DNA of 64,000 nt, taken from assembly GCF_031755915.1 (NCBI RefSeq), contig NC_083390.1, forward strand, positions 21,561,501-21,625,500, given 5' to 3'. The first letter of the stretch is position 1; each line of letters starts with the position of its first letter. Positions 1-12,360 of this stretch are shown here, piece after piece. The DNA is from Ziziphus jujuba (taxonomy: Eukaryota > Streptophyta > Magnoliopsida > Rosales > Rhamnaceae). Below the pieces are notes generated by a model, which worked only from the letters and a program-made list of their open reading frames with translations, did no database searches and had not been told where the DNA came from. The position numbers were made by a program, and so were the translations under genes.

Positions 1-780
1 GCATACAAACAAATAAATAAAACAATATTTTTTTATTTTTATTTATTTATTTATTTATTTGAAATTTTGGCTGCTGACGTCAGCTTTCTCCTTCCTCAGC
101 CGAGTTGTAGTCGACCCGATTTTCTAGTTAACAGGTCGTCCGACCTGCTTGACAAACCCACCTATAAAACACAATTCCGGTCACCGTTTTCTACAATACC
201 AGTGCCATTCTTCTCCTTTTGGTGTGGCCAACAATTTTAAGGGATCGATTTGGCTAAAGGAGAGCTTACAATAAACACCCAAACTCAAGATTATATTCGG
301 CCAAAACTCAAAAATAAACATGCATGAAATTCCATAAAATTCCAAGCACTTTTCGGGCAATATGGTGCCTTTTGATTCATCTCTTCTTGGGAAACTTTTT
401 CCCCAAATCACTTTGGTCCAAAGATCCAAAAAATTTAAACACCAATGCGAGAATGACATACGGCCAAGGGTTTCCAGATTTTTTTTTTTTTTAAGGAAAA
501 ATTAGGTGTTTCAATACATAATTGGGTTCCAAAATATTCCATTCAATACAGAAAACACAATCCCATAATATTCAAATCAAGATTTGTCAAGAAACAAAAA
601 TCGGGCATATATTAAGTTTCTTTGTCAATAAGATAATAGCTTCACAAAACTATGTACGCAAGAAAGGAAAATAAAATAAAGAAAACTATATTTGATCATA
701 CAAAAAATCAATATGCATACTGTAATATTCGAAACATAGTCAACAGACAAATCACAACGAAGTTTATTATGCATATTAAC

Positions 781-797
781 CATACACTCTGATACCA
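781..797 (-). other. primer-binding site (initiator tRNA-Met)
   Basis: The minus strand reads TGGTATCAGAGTGTATG two bases after the LTR end. TGGTATCAGAG is complementary to the 3' end of plant initiator tRNA-Met. This fixes the element's orientation and the LTR boundary. Confidence 0.8.
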
Positions 798-799
798 AT

Positions 800-1298
800 T
801 GTTAGAATTTGTGATCTAAACATACATAATAAATTATATAAATCATAAATTACTAACCTCCAAACACAGATATTGATAAATTAAATCTTTAATCTTGTAA
901 AATAGAAAACAATATAAAGTAGTGTCTATGGACACACTACTCTCAAACCACTCTCAGATCTTTGAAAACCCTAATATCAAAATACCGTATGGCATCTCTT
1001 TGCTTGCCCTAGACCTTTTATAGTCTCTGCAAGTTACACTTACCTATAAATTTTAACACACACAAAATACTAATAATTTAATAATATAATAATAATAGAA
1101 AAAATATGGGTAAGTCATTGGGTTTATAAAGAGAGTTGGTCCTCCAGTCCAATGGGCTAACTGAAGTCTTATAGAGAGTGTGTGACCAAGGATCCTATTA
1201 CAAAATATTAAAATAAATTAGTCCCATTAATGACATAAATAGACTCTGTAAATAAGTAATTGATTATGTTAAGTCCACAATTATTAATTTATTTAACA
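800..1298 (-). repeat. 5' LTR of the left-edge retrotransposon
   Basis: On the minus strand it starts TGTTAAATAAATTAATAA and ends TTCTAACA, so it has the usual TG...CA ends and is 499 bp long. It holds a promoter-like TATAAAAGG (1022-1014) and, about 75 bp further on, a perfect short stem at 918-941 (AGTAGTGT / ACACACTACT) that would lie in the R region of the transcript. The second LTR is outside the window, so identity between LTRs (age) cannot be judged. Confidence 0.7.
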
Positions 1299-4020
1299 AA
1301 ATATAGTCGATTAGAAGAAAACCATATAGATTCCTAAACAGGTAATTTGACAAAATAAATAAATAAAAATCAGTAAACCCCATTTTTATGATTTTTTGCC
1401 AAATACTATAGAAAATGCTTTTATATTCTTAAAAGTGGTTTTAGATGTTTGAAAAATCACTCCCAAACTAGTTCTTTCGTCAACCCAAATTATTTTGCCT
1501 CACCAAAAGTTAATGATGCTTCCAGTTTCTAGCTATGCACTGCAAATTCAATGGATCTATTGGTGGGCTGAAAAATGAAAAATTAACTTCTTTTTTTTCT
1601 TTTCTTTTTAATAATTTTTAAGAAAATCTCTACTGTCTAATTAATTTGGCACTCCATTTCGTACCGAAGAAATTGGTGTCTACTTCAAGTGTATTGACTT
1701 AAGAAAGTCTTGCTTAATTTTTCCTTTTTCCAGCTATATAATGATATGAAAATCAATGTCTACTATGCATATCTTAATGGTCTATTACCAAACCCTTTTA
1801 ACACGCTAAATAAAGATTTTGAATTTTCTTCTTATAGATCCTACAAATTTAGTTGTAGGTCCATATGCGACATAATTTATTGGCCAATACCCATCATGAT
1901 TTACCATTTATGCAAGAAACTAATTAATTATAATTGTGAGAATCAATGGATTGGTAATAACTTCTTTTACTGTACGCTCAACCTCTCTAAATATAAAAAT
2001 AATGTAAAACATAATAACGTTTGTAATGGTACAATATTATATATTTCTCCTCTGACTTTTCTTGGAACTTCTGGTAGTAGACCAGGGTTCATCTGGTCAT
2101 TTTGCAGTGCTGCTCTATGAGAATCTACAAGTACAATGGGCTTCATGGGTAGTTACTTTACTGGGCTAAACTCCAACAGTAAACATAAACTGTGAGTGAA
2201 GGATGAACAAAGCCCAACCTGCAATGATAGATGTATTAACCGTATTATAAATAATGCTAAAAATACTAACATTTGTTTAGGAAGCAATGAGATGTTATCA
2301 TTTTATTTGTTTGATTTAGTTATATTTATCTTTTTATCAATTATTTATTTTTAAATTATATTAATTTTTAAACTAATAAATTAATAGCATTTTAGTTTGT
2401 CACATCGGTAAGTATTTTAGCAGACTTTTCAATTTCCTCTTGCACAACTCTTACACCAAATTAAGGGAAAAGAAATGGATTATATTATAAGAGAAATATA
2501 CTTGGGATCTCCATCGATCAAATGTCTTGGAGAAATTTCAGATCCCTTATAGGGTTTAAATTCTTAGGTTGTGTTTGGAATTTGAAGTCCTTCAGAAATT
2601 TATGCTTCATTTTGATTATAAAAAAATAAAATAAAAAAAGAAGTAGAAGAAGATGTTATAGACTATTTTTGTTTTTGCTAAAACATGTAAGAGATTTAAA
2701 TAATTGTTTTCTTTTTCTTAGTGATTCTAATTTTCAAACCATTGGATTGATTAAGCAATTTAAAATCAACTCTTAAGCACAAAGAATGAATGATTCAAGC
2801 ATGAATTTTGGAAGACTCACAACTTAATTTTTGTGAAAGATATGAAAGAAAATTGACAGATAGCTCTATTTATTTAATCGGTAAAACTTGTGAAGAAACA
2901 AGCTTCTTCAATTATTTGATTATAATCAAGTTGTTTTTGTTGTATAAACTAAGAACGTTCATGATAATGGTTTTATTATTGTGTATTGGTACTTTTCGCA
3001 ACAGGAAAAATAAAGAAGTATATTTTTTTCTGCTTTTGGGAAAGACAAAATTTTTCACTTTTAGCACTGTTGGCCATTATGGAATATCATTGTGTAGAAA
3101 TATACCTCATGATTTTTCACTTTTATCCCCAATTACTCTATTATATAAATAGACCTAATGATTCATGCCCATTTGTGCACTCAATAGTTTGGATTCAGAG
3201 ATAGGAAAATAAAGTTGAGAAATGATGCATCTTTTTCAAGTCAAGCGCACATTTTATCTTATAAATCAGAAAAGCTCATGTCACTGATCCTTGGTACCCA
3301 AAATATATTCCAAGATCCAGCATCATTCTTTCTTTGTAGCTAGAGGCTTAGAATCTAAAAGAAAAATCTGACCATTTTTTATTCAAAATAGAAGGAAAAG
3401 AACCACAAGTGACAAGAAAATAACTAACAAATGGTGTTGAAATTTGAACTTGCATTTTCTTTTGCTTTTTCTTTTTACCAACTAAAGGTAGAAAATCAGA
3501 TGATGAAAGTCCAAAAGTGCCAAATAAAGAAATTTAAAGAAGGAATTTCTATGCTGCCAAGTTTACACAAAAATTTCCAGTCCATACTTTGCATCACCAG
3601 ATAAGAGCATCAACAAAGACCAAAACAAGAAAAACAAAAAGAAAAGAAAGAAAAAAAAGAAAAAATCAATAGAAGAAAGAAACTAAAGTCATTCCCTTTA
3701 TCTTAAATTCATAACAAAGCAAAGTACATGATAGGGTGTAAGTTATGCATGCCCAGCAGCAATATTACCACCATTTTTTTCTTCCCCGAAATTCCAAACC
3801 GAAACTCTTACCCAAAAACCACCTTAATAAACAGCTACCACGTATGCATCTCTTACATCCCATGTTCGTAAAACCTTAAACCAATGCCAAAAAAAAAAAA
3901 AAAATCCCACAAAAACCATAAAAAAAGAAAAAAAGAAAAGAGTAAATTAAGGCAAAGACAGTAAAAAACTAAAGATACAAAGGTTAAACAAGAAATAACA
4001 GAAAAATTAAGAACCTAAGT
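1299..4020. other. intergenic, no gene seen
   Basis: AT-rich non-coding DNA with A/T runs. Open frames at 1710-2120 and 2808-3204 have AT-driven composition and no recognisable domain. Confidence 0.6.
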
Positions 4021-4025
4021 TAAGG

Positions 4026-4320
4026 TAAATTCGGACCGCTACCCTCGATTCCCCGCAATGCAACAATATCGCTCTCCCGATTCTGCCCTTTTTCTCACGA
4101 AGCTAGAAACTCAGGAGAGCGAAATTGCAAAGCCTTGGTTTTTTTTTTTTTTTTTTTCCCCCCTTCATCTTCATCAACTTTCATCCGTATTAACAAAACA
4201 ACCCTCCAACTCCAAGCTTCCATTGCCTCCAGCGCCGACCAACACTACCTTCTCCGCTGCCACCGGAGTCTACAGAGCTATGGCGGTGGCCGCCGATCAT
4301 GGTGGAGTTCCGGTAAGTGA
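4026..4320 (+). other. GC-richer island with a consensus splice donor, possible first exon of a gene or lncRNA
   Basis: This block is clearly richer in G+C than its surroundings and is interrupted by a T19 run. Near its end an ATG (4279) is followed by ten codons and then CCG|GTAAGTG, a strong 5' splice site. No matching downstream coding exon was found on the plus strand, and the minus strand gives only a short frame. A TATATAAG lies just outside at 4384. It may be a transcribed leader, a promoter island or a dead gene start. Confidence 0.25.
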
Positions 4321-4673
4321 AAATTGTCAATGAGGAAGCAAATAATGGACTATAAACTCAAGAATGGAAAAAGGAAGAGAGTATATAAGAAACTAGAAAG
4401 AGTGTTGAGTACAGGGGCTAAAGGGGACATAATGGGTCATATATAAAGGCATAGTTGTAGCTTTTGGTTGAACCATGAGTAGGATTTTTTTTTTTTTTTC
4501 AATATAATTTTTAATAAATATAATAACATAAATTAATTTTTTTAATTTTTAATTTTCTTGCTAAAAAGTGAGTTGAAATTCTTGGTCCAAGCTGAGGGAT
4601 GTAAGGGCATGTTTGTGGGGAATGCAAAAAACTCCACTAACTCGGTTTCCAAAGCTCTTGGAATTTTCATATT

Positions 4674-4677
<4 letters not shown>

Positions 4678-4719
<42 letters not shown>
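4678..4719. repeat. (TC)n microsatellite
   Basis: A perfect CT dinucleotide run of about 21 units. The Leu/Ser- and Glu/Arg-rich open frames that cross it are artefacts of the repeat. Confidence 0.95.
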
Positions 4720-4721
<2 letters not shown>

Positions 4722-7700
4722 TAAGGAGGGGAAGAAAAGGTGGAATTGATGGGTTTTGTTTGTTTTTATGCACAATCTGTAAGGTGTAATTTGTGTATTT
4801 GAACATGGCTTGTTCAATGCATACAAAATGGTACTATTTTTTTTCTTTTTTTTTTTCCCCTTCACTCAGCTCAAGACAAAAGTTTTTATGGCCAAACTTT
4901 TTAGATTTATTACCTTATTATTGAGGGTTTTTTGGGAAAATGGCATATCGTATTGAACTAGCAGTAGTGAACATTGGTGGGGGTAGTGCCCTAGAGTATT
5001 GTGCATTGATTTGGAAGCAGACTATTGGACCATGTTTTAAATTGACCCCACTTGCTTAATGTTACAGGCTGATTAAGCAAATGAATATTTATATTTTGAG
5101 TAAAAGAATATAATAATTAATATTAATAAAATACTTGCTGGTCATGACTCATGACTCATGAGGTGACGTTAGGTCTAAAAACCTATAAATAATCTATGGG
5201 AAGATGACATGGAAAGACCTTGTTCATCCTTTTTTTAGCCACGTATTTAAAAAATGTTTCCTACTTTCATAATAAAAAATTTAGTAATTATTCAAATGAG
5301 CAAAATTAATTTTTTTTTAATTACAAATAAAGATAAATGATAAGAGACGTTCCAACTAATTAATAAGGTGGATAGATAAATATTATATATGATTTTATTT
5401 ATAAATCTTAACCATGAGTGTTTATGCCTGTATTATAATAGATGTTCAACGATTTATAAGTGTATGGGTATCATGGGATTGAAAATCCAAGACAAAACGT
5501 TCTAATGATTATAAAACAACATGAAAGGTGAATTATATATAAAAACCTTTTAATCTTTTTTGTTTTTTTTGTTTTGGTGAATAAAAACCTTTAAATCTGT
5601 TCATCAAGGACTCAGCAAAACACATGATGTAGTGATTTCAAAGCTCCTCTCTCAAATGATGCAGTCATTTCAACTTCTCTTTCTCATGGCGTAATCCAAC
5701 ATATTATACATTTTCTGAGACAAGGGTAAGTTTCCGCAGCTCTGTCCGTTTTACAGTAATTTCATAGATATGCTAATTAATTTGTATGTTTTCAGAAATA
5801 GTAGAGGTTCCCTTTTAATTCTGTTATTGTTGCTATGTCCTTTCTAATTCATAAACAATCTAAACATTTCACATTTTGAAAGAACAAAACTTAAAAGAAT
5901 AATTATCCAATCAAAACCTTACAAAACATAAAAGATTGTTTAATGTGGCACAGAACATAGTTTCTCTTTATGGTACACCAAATTAAATATGGCACAATCA
6001 TGACCAGAGAAAAGTAGTAAATCATACATGGGATTTCAACTTTACTTTTTTCTCAAGGGAGAGATAATAAATAAAATGAAATAAATTAGGAAAAAGAAAA
6101 AGGGAGTTAGTTATAATAAGTGAAAAAAATGAGGTGTGGGGTTGAATTTGGAAGAAAAGAGTTTTGCATGAGTCATTTTCAAAAGGGACATATGTGTTAT
6201 GATTTAAAAGACATGGCAACACCCTTTTGAGGTTGATAGAGGAAGAAGCAAACAAACAAAAGAAAAACAGACCCTTAAATCCACTTTACTACAGATATGT
6301 CCATTTTCATCACACAAAAGCAAAGATATATACACCTTTACTAAGTCAGCGGACGAGATTCTCTCGTTCCTTTTTCCTATTCACTCTCAGCTTATATTTT
6401 TCCTTTTTATTTTTTTATTTTAATAAAAAAATACTATTTATTACTAATTAGAGGTGGAATCCATATATGTAAGTGATAAAATAATTGGTTTTATAGTTTA
6501 AATTTTAATTTAAAAAAATTATATATTACTCACTAACAATTTTCATATCAATAATAAATATTTTTCTATAATATTTATTAGACAATGATAATTTTGATTA
6601 GTTATTTATATATACACTTTCATATATTAAATTTTTAATTTTAAAAAGTTCAAAGAAAATTTTAGTACAGTCTACTATCAATTATTATATAAAATAATGC
6701 TATATTTATAAAAATTTTAGTAAATAATTAGATAACAAAATATAAAACTTTATTGTGTCGATAAGGATGATAAACAGGAATATAATTTTTTTCTCTTTTT
6801 TTTTTTAAATATTTTAAATTTAAGCGGGACGATAAAATTCTTCACTCGTCCACCAAAAGTGGGTGGACCGTCTCCATCATTTTGGTGGCATTCCTCATTA
6901 ATCGTTAGAACATCGTACTGCCTTATGATGTTCATCACGCGGTTGATGTTCTGAGAGGCGATTTTCGTTTGTAGAGTTGACCATTGTATTTTCTTACGTG
7001 GGAGGTATGATAGGACAATAATAGGTGGGACCCAATATCAGCACAAAGTCCAAAAAGGTGAACACAACACCCACGTACACGTCCCATTGTCCATTTCTCA
7101 CCCTCAGTGGAGGTGATTTGATTTCAATTCCCATCTGCTAATTTTGGTTGTTCTATCCTAGCCGTCCAGTCCAGTTTCAAAATGTTGATTGACATAATCG
7201 TGGTTTAGAGCCGTACGATATTTTTGCGTCTGCGTTGCGTCATTTTTCCATCAAAGTTTTTATCTTTGAGAATTTTACATTTTAAAGTAATAAATAATAC
7301 GTTAAGGCCAATTTAATGAGCTGTCAGCAAGATTAAAAGAAAGTGGAGAATCCCTATCCTATAGTTGCGCCAGTAACCTACACGAACAAACATTATATTA
7401 AAAATAAATAAATAGAAAAGATATTTTTTTCATATAAATGCACCTTTAATTCTGCTCCTTTTTCAATCCTTAAAAAAAAAAAAAAAAAAAACCTTTTGCT
7501 CCTTTTTTGTTTACATTGGATATTTAAGACAATCTCTAATAGTTTTTTCTATTTAAGTTTATATGTTAAAAAATTTAGAAAGTATTGAATCTTTTATAGT
7601 AAAGGATTTATTAATAAATAATATTTATTTAAATTTTATTTTAATAATTTTTTTTAAAATTTAAAATAGAATAAATTGGTATATGGAAAAAAAAATTATA

Positions 7701-8009
7701 AGTTGATGAGAAGAGAGGAGACTGTTAGATAATTTTTTTTTTTTTTGTCGTCTCACCTTTATATATGTTTTACACATCATCATTAAAAAAAAATTTTAAA
7801 AATTATTTATCTAGCTGATATGTCAAATTTTTTTTTTTTTAAAAACAGAACTAATAAATATTATATTGGAAATGCTCTAAATAGTTTTTTATATGTAATG
7901 CGCACAATTTCTAAATTGCCGGAGATTATGATAACTAAATCCTATAACAAAATCCAAAACAAAGGAAAGTTTTATGAGGGTGAAAATGTCAAAATATATC
8001 AAGTTAAAT
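4720..8009. other. intergenic, no gene seen
   Basis: AT-rich DNA with poly-A/T runs and no supported coding exon on either strand. A slightly GC-richer stretch at 6820-7260 has no coding structure that I can see. Confidence 0.6.
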
Positions 8010-8158
8010 GGACTCAACTGGAGACTCGCATGGAAGCTGTTAGCACACCACAGCCGGGCCAGTAGACGCTGGGTTCAAATCTTGGGGTGGGGGAGGGGGG
8101 AAGGAGATGCATGGGGGCATAGCAAAAAAAGAAAAAAGAAAAAAAAGGGACTCAACTG
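8010..8158 (+). mobile_element. SINE-like short retroposon with target-site duplication
   Basis: A body of about 127 bp (8021-8147) contains a Pol III box-B-like GGGTTCAAATC, a G-rich tail and a 3' A-rich end (AAAAAAAGAAAAAAGAAAA). It is flanked by perfect 11-bp direct repeats GGACTCAACTG at 8010-8020 and 8148-8158. The box B, the A-rich end and the long target duplication are the signature of a tRNA-derived SINE. Box A is weak and the body is short, so it may be 5'-truncated or from a family I do not recognise. Confidence 0.7.
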
Positions 8159-8399
8159 AAATATCTTTTATATCTTTGTTTACTATGTTTTGAATTTAAA
8201 ACATTAAAAATAAACGAAATAAAATTATTATAAATGATTAAAAAACAACCAAAATCTCTTATAAATCGTTGCTTTTTGAATTGCTGTTAGATACTACAAA
8301 TTCAATTACTACAAATTCAAAAAGTAATTAAGTACTAAATGATTAAAAATTACAAATTGAAATGTAAAGCATTTCAGGAGGAAAAAAAAAAAAAAAGTA

Positions 8400-8960
8400 A
8401 AAATAGGGTGGGTTCGTGGCGGCAGGGTTTAGGTGGGAACGATATCATGGAAACGCAAGGCAAAGAGGGAAAAAGTAGTGGGAAAGATAAACAATGATTG
8501 GATACTCGAGGACCTCAGGGACACCACAAATGCCTCGTGTGGAAAATCAAAAATCTCACATTAAAGCGCCATGTGTCCCATGATTGTCCAGTGATTGGTG
8601 GACAGGGAGCGGCGCGTGAGGCCTCGATAGGGTATCTTAGCTAGCAAAATGTGGGACCCAACCCACATAAAATACCATTCCCAGTTCCCCCTTTCACTTC
8701 TCTTCTCTTCTATTTCTGTTCTCGTCTTTCTCACAAACCGTTTCAATCACTCCGTCTGGCCATATACGGCGCTCGCTTTTTGCAATTTTGTTACATATGC
8801 ACCCAAATTTTCCTTTCTCTCATTCAAACTTGGAGGAAAGAAAAGAAAAGAAAAGAAATAAAGAGAGAGAGAGAGAGAGAGAGATGCATGCAAGTGGAAA
8901 AAAGCACACGCATGCCAACCTTGGCATTGGATCCCGTTGCATTAGCTAAGCTCACCTTTT
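8400..8960 (+). promoter_or_regulatory. promoter/5'-leader-like block
   Basis: Compared with its neighbours this block is GC-richer. It contains GTGGGACCCA (8650), a CT-rich stretch (8690-8735) and a GA-repeat (8863-8884) of the kind common in plant 5' leaders. An open frame at 8651-9058 crosses it but has no recognisable domain and is mostly low-complexity. A transcription unit starting here is possible, but no downstream coding exon was found. Confidence 0.25.
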
Positions 8961-9615
8961 TACTGTGGTTAATGAGAGTAGGTGAGTTATATGTGTGTTT
9001 AGTAATTTTTATTTATTTATTTATTTTTTGGAGATTTGAGTTTGAGGCTTTGGGATAATTGAAGTCCCTTTCTATCAAATCTCATAAATGTGCATTCTTT
9101 TTCATATTACGTTTGTGATGGAAAATTTTACAACCAATGTTTAGCTTTTTAAATCATTCGCAATTAATAATCAATAATTGTCCAAACAGTCAGTCTCTTT
9201 GAGCACAAGAGTTTGAACTTCTTGAATGCCACTCTTTTGTTATCACGTTATCATGTATACGTGTAATTTATTAAAGTATATTGAAAATACTATCCATCAA
9301 TTCTTACTTTAGAAGGTTGACCCTATTGAGTAAATTGTGCTATAATACGGCATCAAAATGGATTAGGTACCATCCATTTTGATCCATCTTTTTACCATTT
9401 TTTCCCATCTATCATATGGATAATGTAACAATGTCATACCACACCTTTTATACCAAGACTTTTAGCGTTATTAGATCATCTAGTCATCATTACAATCTTT
9501 TTTGCGTAAAAGTCATCGTTACGTTTGTGATACGAAGAAAAGTCATAGTTGTAATAGTGAATCATTCGATTTTAAGAACTCGATATCTTGTTACGAAAGC
9601 TATGCATTGATAAAA

Positions 9616-9632
9616 GCTGGAATAGCTCAGTT

Positions 9633-9665
<33 letters not shown>

Positions 9666-9689
9666 GAGGTTCAAGCCCTCCTTCTAGCG
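9616..9689 (+). tRNA. tRNA-Asn (GTT)
   Basis: A complete 74-nt cloverleaf. The acceptor stem GCTGGAA pairs with TTCTAGC (one G-T pair), with discriminator G. The D-arm AGCTCAGTTGGTTAGAGC and T-arm GGAGGTTCAAGCCCTCC are canonical, and the anticodon loop CTGTTAA carries GTT. There is no intron. Box A and box B are intact and a T5 terminator follows 13 bp downstream, so it should be functional. Confidence 0.97.
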
Positions 9690-9702
9690 AAAATTTGTTG
9701 CC

Positions 9703-9707
9703 TTTTT
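9703..9707 (+). terminator. RNA polymerase III terminator of tRNA-Asn
   Basis: TTTTT on the coding strand 13 bp after the mature tRNA end. Confidence 0.8.
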
Positions 9708-9709
9708 AA

Positions 9710-10327
9710 TGAAGCACTTATGAGGATTGTTCTTTCTTGGCGTTTTTCTATAGTTGTTACATTATTCCTTTTTGGGCCTTTGGAAACTTTTGGTACGTTG
9801 TTAAAAAGGTTTTATGTTTTTCTGTTTCCTTTTCCTGAGTTGATACAATTTTGGAATTATACAATCTTGATACGTTTCTTAATTTTTATTTTTTTGAGCT
9901 GTAAATATGGGAACTATGAATGTATTGTTGATACTTGAAACTTGCAAAGATACAATATATTGGACTCCACGGCGGATAACTAGTGTCACATGCAGTTCTT
10001 GCTTTTAATTTAAAGGCATTGTATAATGTACATAATGCCTTAAGCAATGAAGAAACAAAGCCACAAAAAAAATAAAATAAAATAAAAGGAAGACCTTCAG
10101 AAATTTATAGAATAGTATTCTTATTTGCACACATACACAGCTAGTTTACATATTTATTTTATTGTGCATATATAACATTAATTACTTTGGTTCACAACAG
10201 AAAAATAATCTGATATTCTAATAAAATATAACAACTTTTATTATTATTCCATTGAATCTCAATGCATCAGACAGTGACCACCAACAAAATGATCATCGAG
10301 AATCATAAAATATATGTTCTTTAGGGA
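9710..10327. other. intergenic, probable 3' flank of the peptide gene
   Basis: No second gene is visible. The part just below 10328 would be the 3' untranslated region of the minus-strand peptide gene. Confidence 0.5.
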
Positions 10328-10956
10328 CTAGTATGGTGGAGGTGGTGATGATGAACTTGCGTTGAAAGCTTCAGGCGGCAACATTCCATGCATCAGTCCC
10401 CCAGTTGGAGGAGGAGGAGGAGATGGGTGTGGCCTTCCAAATAATCCAAACTTTCTCACATTTTCTTCTGCAGAGTTTCAACCCCAATTCAAAAAATGAA
10501 TTAGTCTCCATAATTAAATAGATGAATGTGAATGAACCCCTTTAGTGTTATCTACCTAAAAACTTTATTCTTTACAAATATATATATATAGAAGAGCAAA
10601 TATAATTAAGATAATAATCATTTCACTCTGTATTTATTGTTTTGATGAAAACAAACTTGTCGTGTATCTGATCATGCTGCTCTGTGCAGCTGTACAGGTT
10701 CATTCCGATTATAAATAGATACAAAGAGGACAATCATTTAATTGTTTATAGGCAGAAGAGATTATTCACTTGAGAATCAAGACAGTACTTCAAAAAAAAT
10801 AAAAATAAATAAATAAATAAATTCTACTCTTCAACTAACATTAGAATATAGAGAAAACGAACCTCCATTAACGAGAACTAGAAGCAATTGCATGGCACAG
10901 ATGATACAAATCATCATTATCAAGGTTGAACCAGGATTTAAGAAACGAAAAGCCAT
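10328..10956 (-). CDS. small secreted proline-rich peptide precursor (77 aa, two exons)
   Basis: Two exons, 10956-10863 and 10467-10328, are joined by a 395-bp intron (GT...AG, phase 1) and encode 77 residues. Residues 1-31 (MAFRFLNPGSTLIMMICIIC...) form a typical signal peptide with a hydrophobic core and a probable cleavage after VNG. The mature part is short, begins EENVRKFGLFGRPH, then has a PSPPPPPTGG block, a GLMHGMLPPEAF segment and a Ser4-Pro4-Tyr end. Both splice sites are consensus and the reading frame is open only when spliced. The length, the signal sequence and the single intron splitting signal from mature peptide are what is seen in secreted plant signalling peptides. It does not fit CLE, IDA, CEP, RGF or PSK motifs, so no family is assigned. 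Confidence 0.65.
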
Positions 10957-12360
10957 GTTTCTCTTCTGGAGCACCTAGGAATTGGATATGGTCTTTCTTT
11001 CACTTCCTTTCCTTCTTGTCCGATCTCTGTGTTAATGACAAAGATTAAAAGTCAACGAGTCATAAAAACCCGTTAATTACTCAAAACAAAATAATAAACA
11101 AAAATATAAATTATTATTCCTAGTGCAAATCCAACTTCAAAGTCGTAAGGAATAAGGTAAAATGCTTCCTTGAAGCTTCGACCTTATTGGAGACTACTTA
11201 ATTAACTTATAATTAGAGGTCAACTTAAGAATGAGCCAAGTATGAAACCGAATTAATGCACTTTTCTTTACTCGTTCAACTTAAAAATGTTGGTATATAT
11301 TAAAATACTCGATATCTTCAACGAAATATTTTGCCATTTAAATTGTTAGCAATGCAACGGTATGGAACGTCTCTTCAATATTTTGATTTGATTGAATTTA
11401 CTATGTAGTCATAGGTAATTGATTCAACACAAAATGTACTGATATTCAATAGCTTTGGGGCTCATAGAAAACTTTAAACCAAATTTGGGTTTGATTGATT
11501 AAAAGTGGGTTAAATTTACGAAATTAATCGACGATATTGGGCTTTATACAACTGGGCTTGAGGACGACAAAAAAAGTCAAGAGCTGCTGAAGCTTATTTA
11601 TATTGTTTGTTCCTCCTATGTTAATTTCCAACTTCTATTATTATGAAGTATGAAATTAATAAAGAAAATTAGAAACCTTATTTGTGCAATCAAAGTTCTA
11701 TAAATTCCAAAGGGAAATCTTGCTGAAACCAAACAAGTTCTAATTAATAAAACCATTTTTTTTTTCTTCACCCATTCTTTCAATTTTATTTTAAATTTAA
11801 TTTATACCTTTTTAGTTTAACAATATTTCACTTGCATCCTATATATTTTAAAAATAATCATTTACCTATTTTTAGTTTGAAAAATTATCAAAAGATACTA
11901 ATATGTCAGAGTGTATTAAGTTTTAAAAGTTATCATAAAATTCAAAGTTTTAACTTCCTTTTCACTTTAAGTTATTAAAATTAACGTATAAAAATAGCAA
12001 AAACAGATAGATGGATTTGTTTTGATATATATTTTATTATTTAAAACTAAAAAAATATTAAAGATGATTTTTAAAAAATATAAGATTTAAGTAAAATAAT
12101 AGCAAAACTAAAAATATATAAATGAGAATTAAATGAAGTGAAAAATTGAATCCAACAATAATGAATAACTAGAATAATGATTTAATGGAAAAGTGAAAAA
12201 TTTGTAAATGCAATATACCCTTTAATCATTTGAAGAAGTCCAAGGAAAAGCTTCACACTTTATGTGCATATGATCATAGCACTTTTAATCATCCCTTGCC
12301 ATTATGGAAGAATAAAAAATTCTTCATAAAGCTTCCATTTAAGCTTAATTAAGATATTAA
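10957..12360. other. intergenic; upstream region of the peptide gene
   Basis: AT-rich with no exon seen. The first few hundred bases presumably include the promoter of the minus-strand peptide gene, but I see no clear TATA box to place the start. Confidence 0.5.

Larger units (their letters stand above)
1..1298 (-). mobile_element. LTR retrotransposon, 5' end (partial, runs off left edge)
   Basis: Read on the minus strand, an LTR (1298 down to 800) is followed at once by a primer-binding site matching initiator tRNA-Met and then by leader sequence that continues to base 1 and out of the window. No gag or pol motif is visible in the 780 bp of internal sequence. A 92-codon open frame at 459-181 has no recognisable domain and is probably leader. 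The element may be autonomous or a large non-autonomous derivative, and the window cannot decide this. The superfamily is also unknown, although an initiator-Met primer site and an LTR of about 500 bp are common in Copia elements. Confidence 0.75.

Noticed and set aside
4542..4865. Open frames with long Glu/Arg and Leu/Ser runs
   Set aside because: They are translations of the TC/GA microsatellite with no coding signal outside it.
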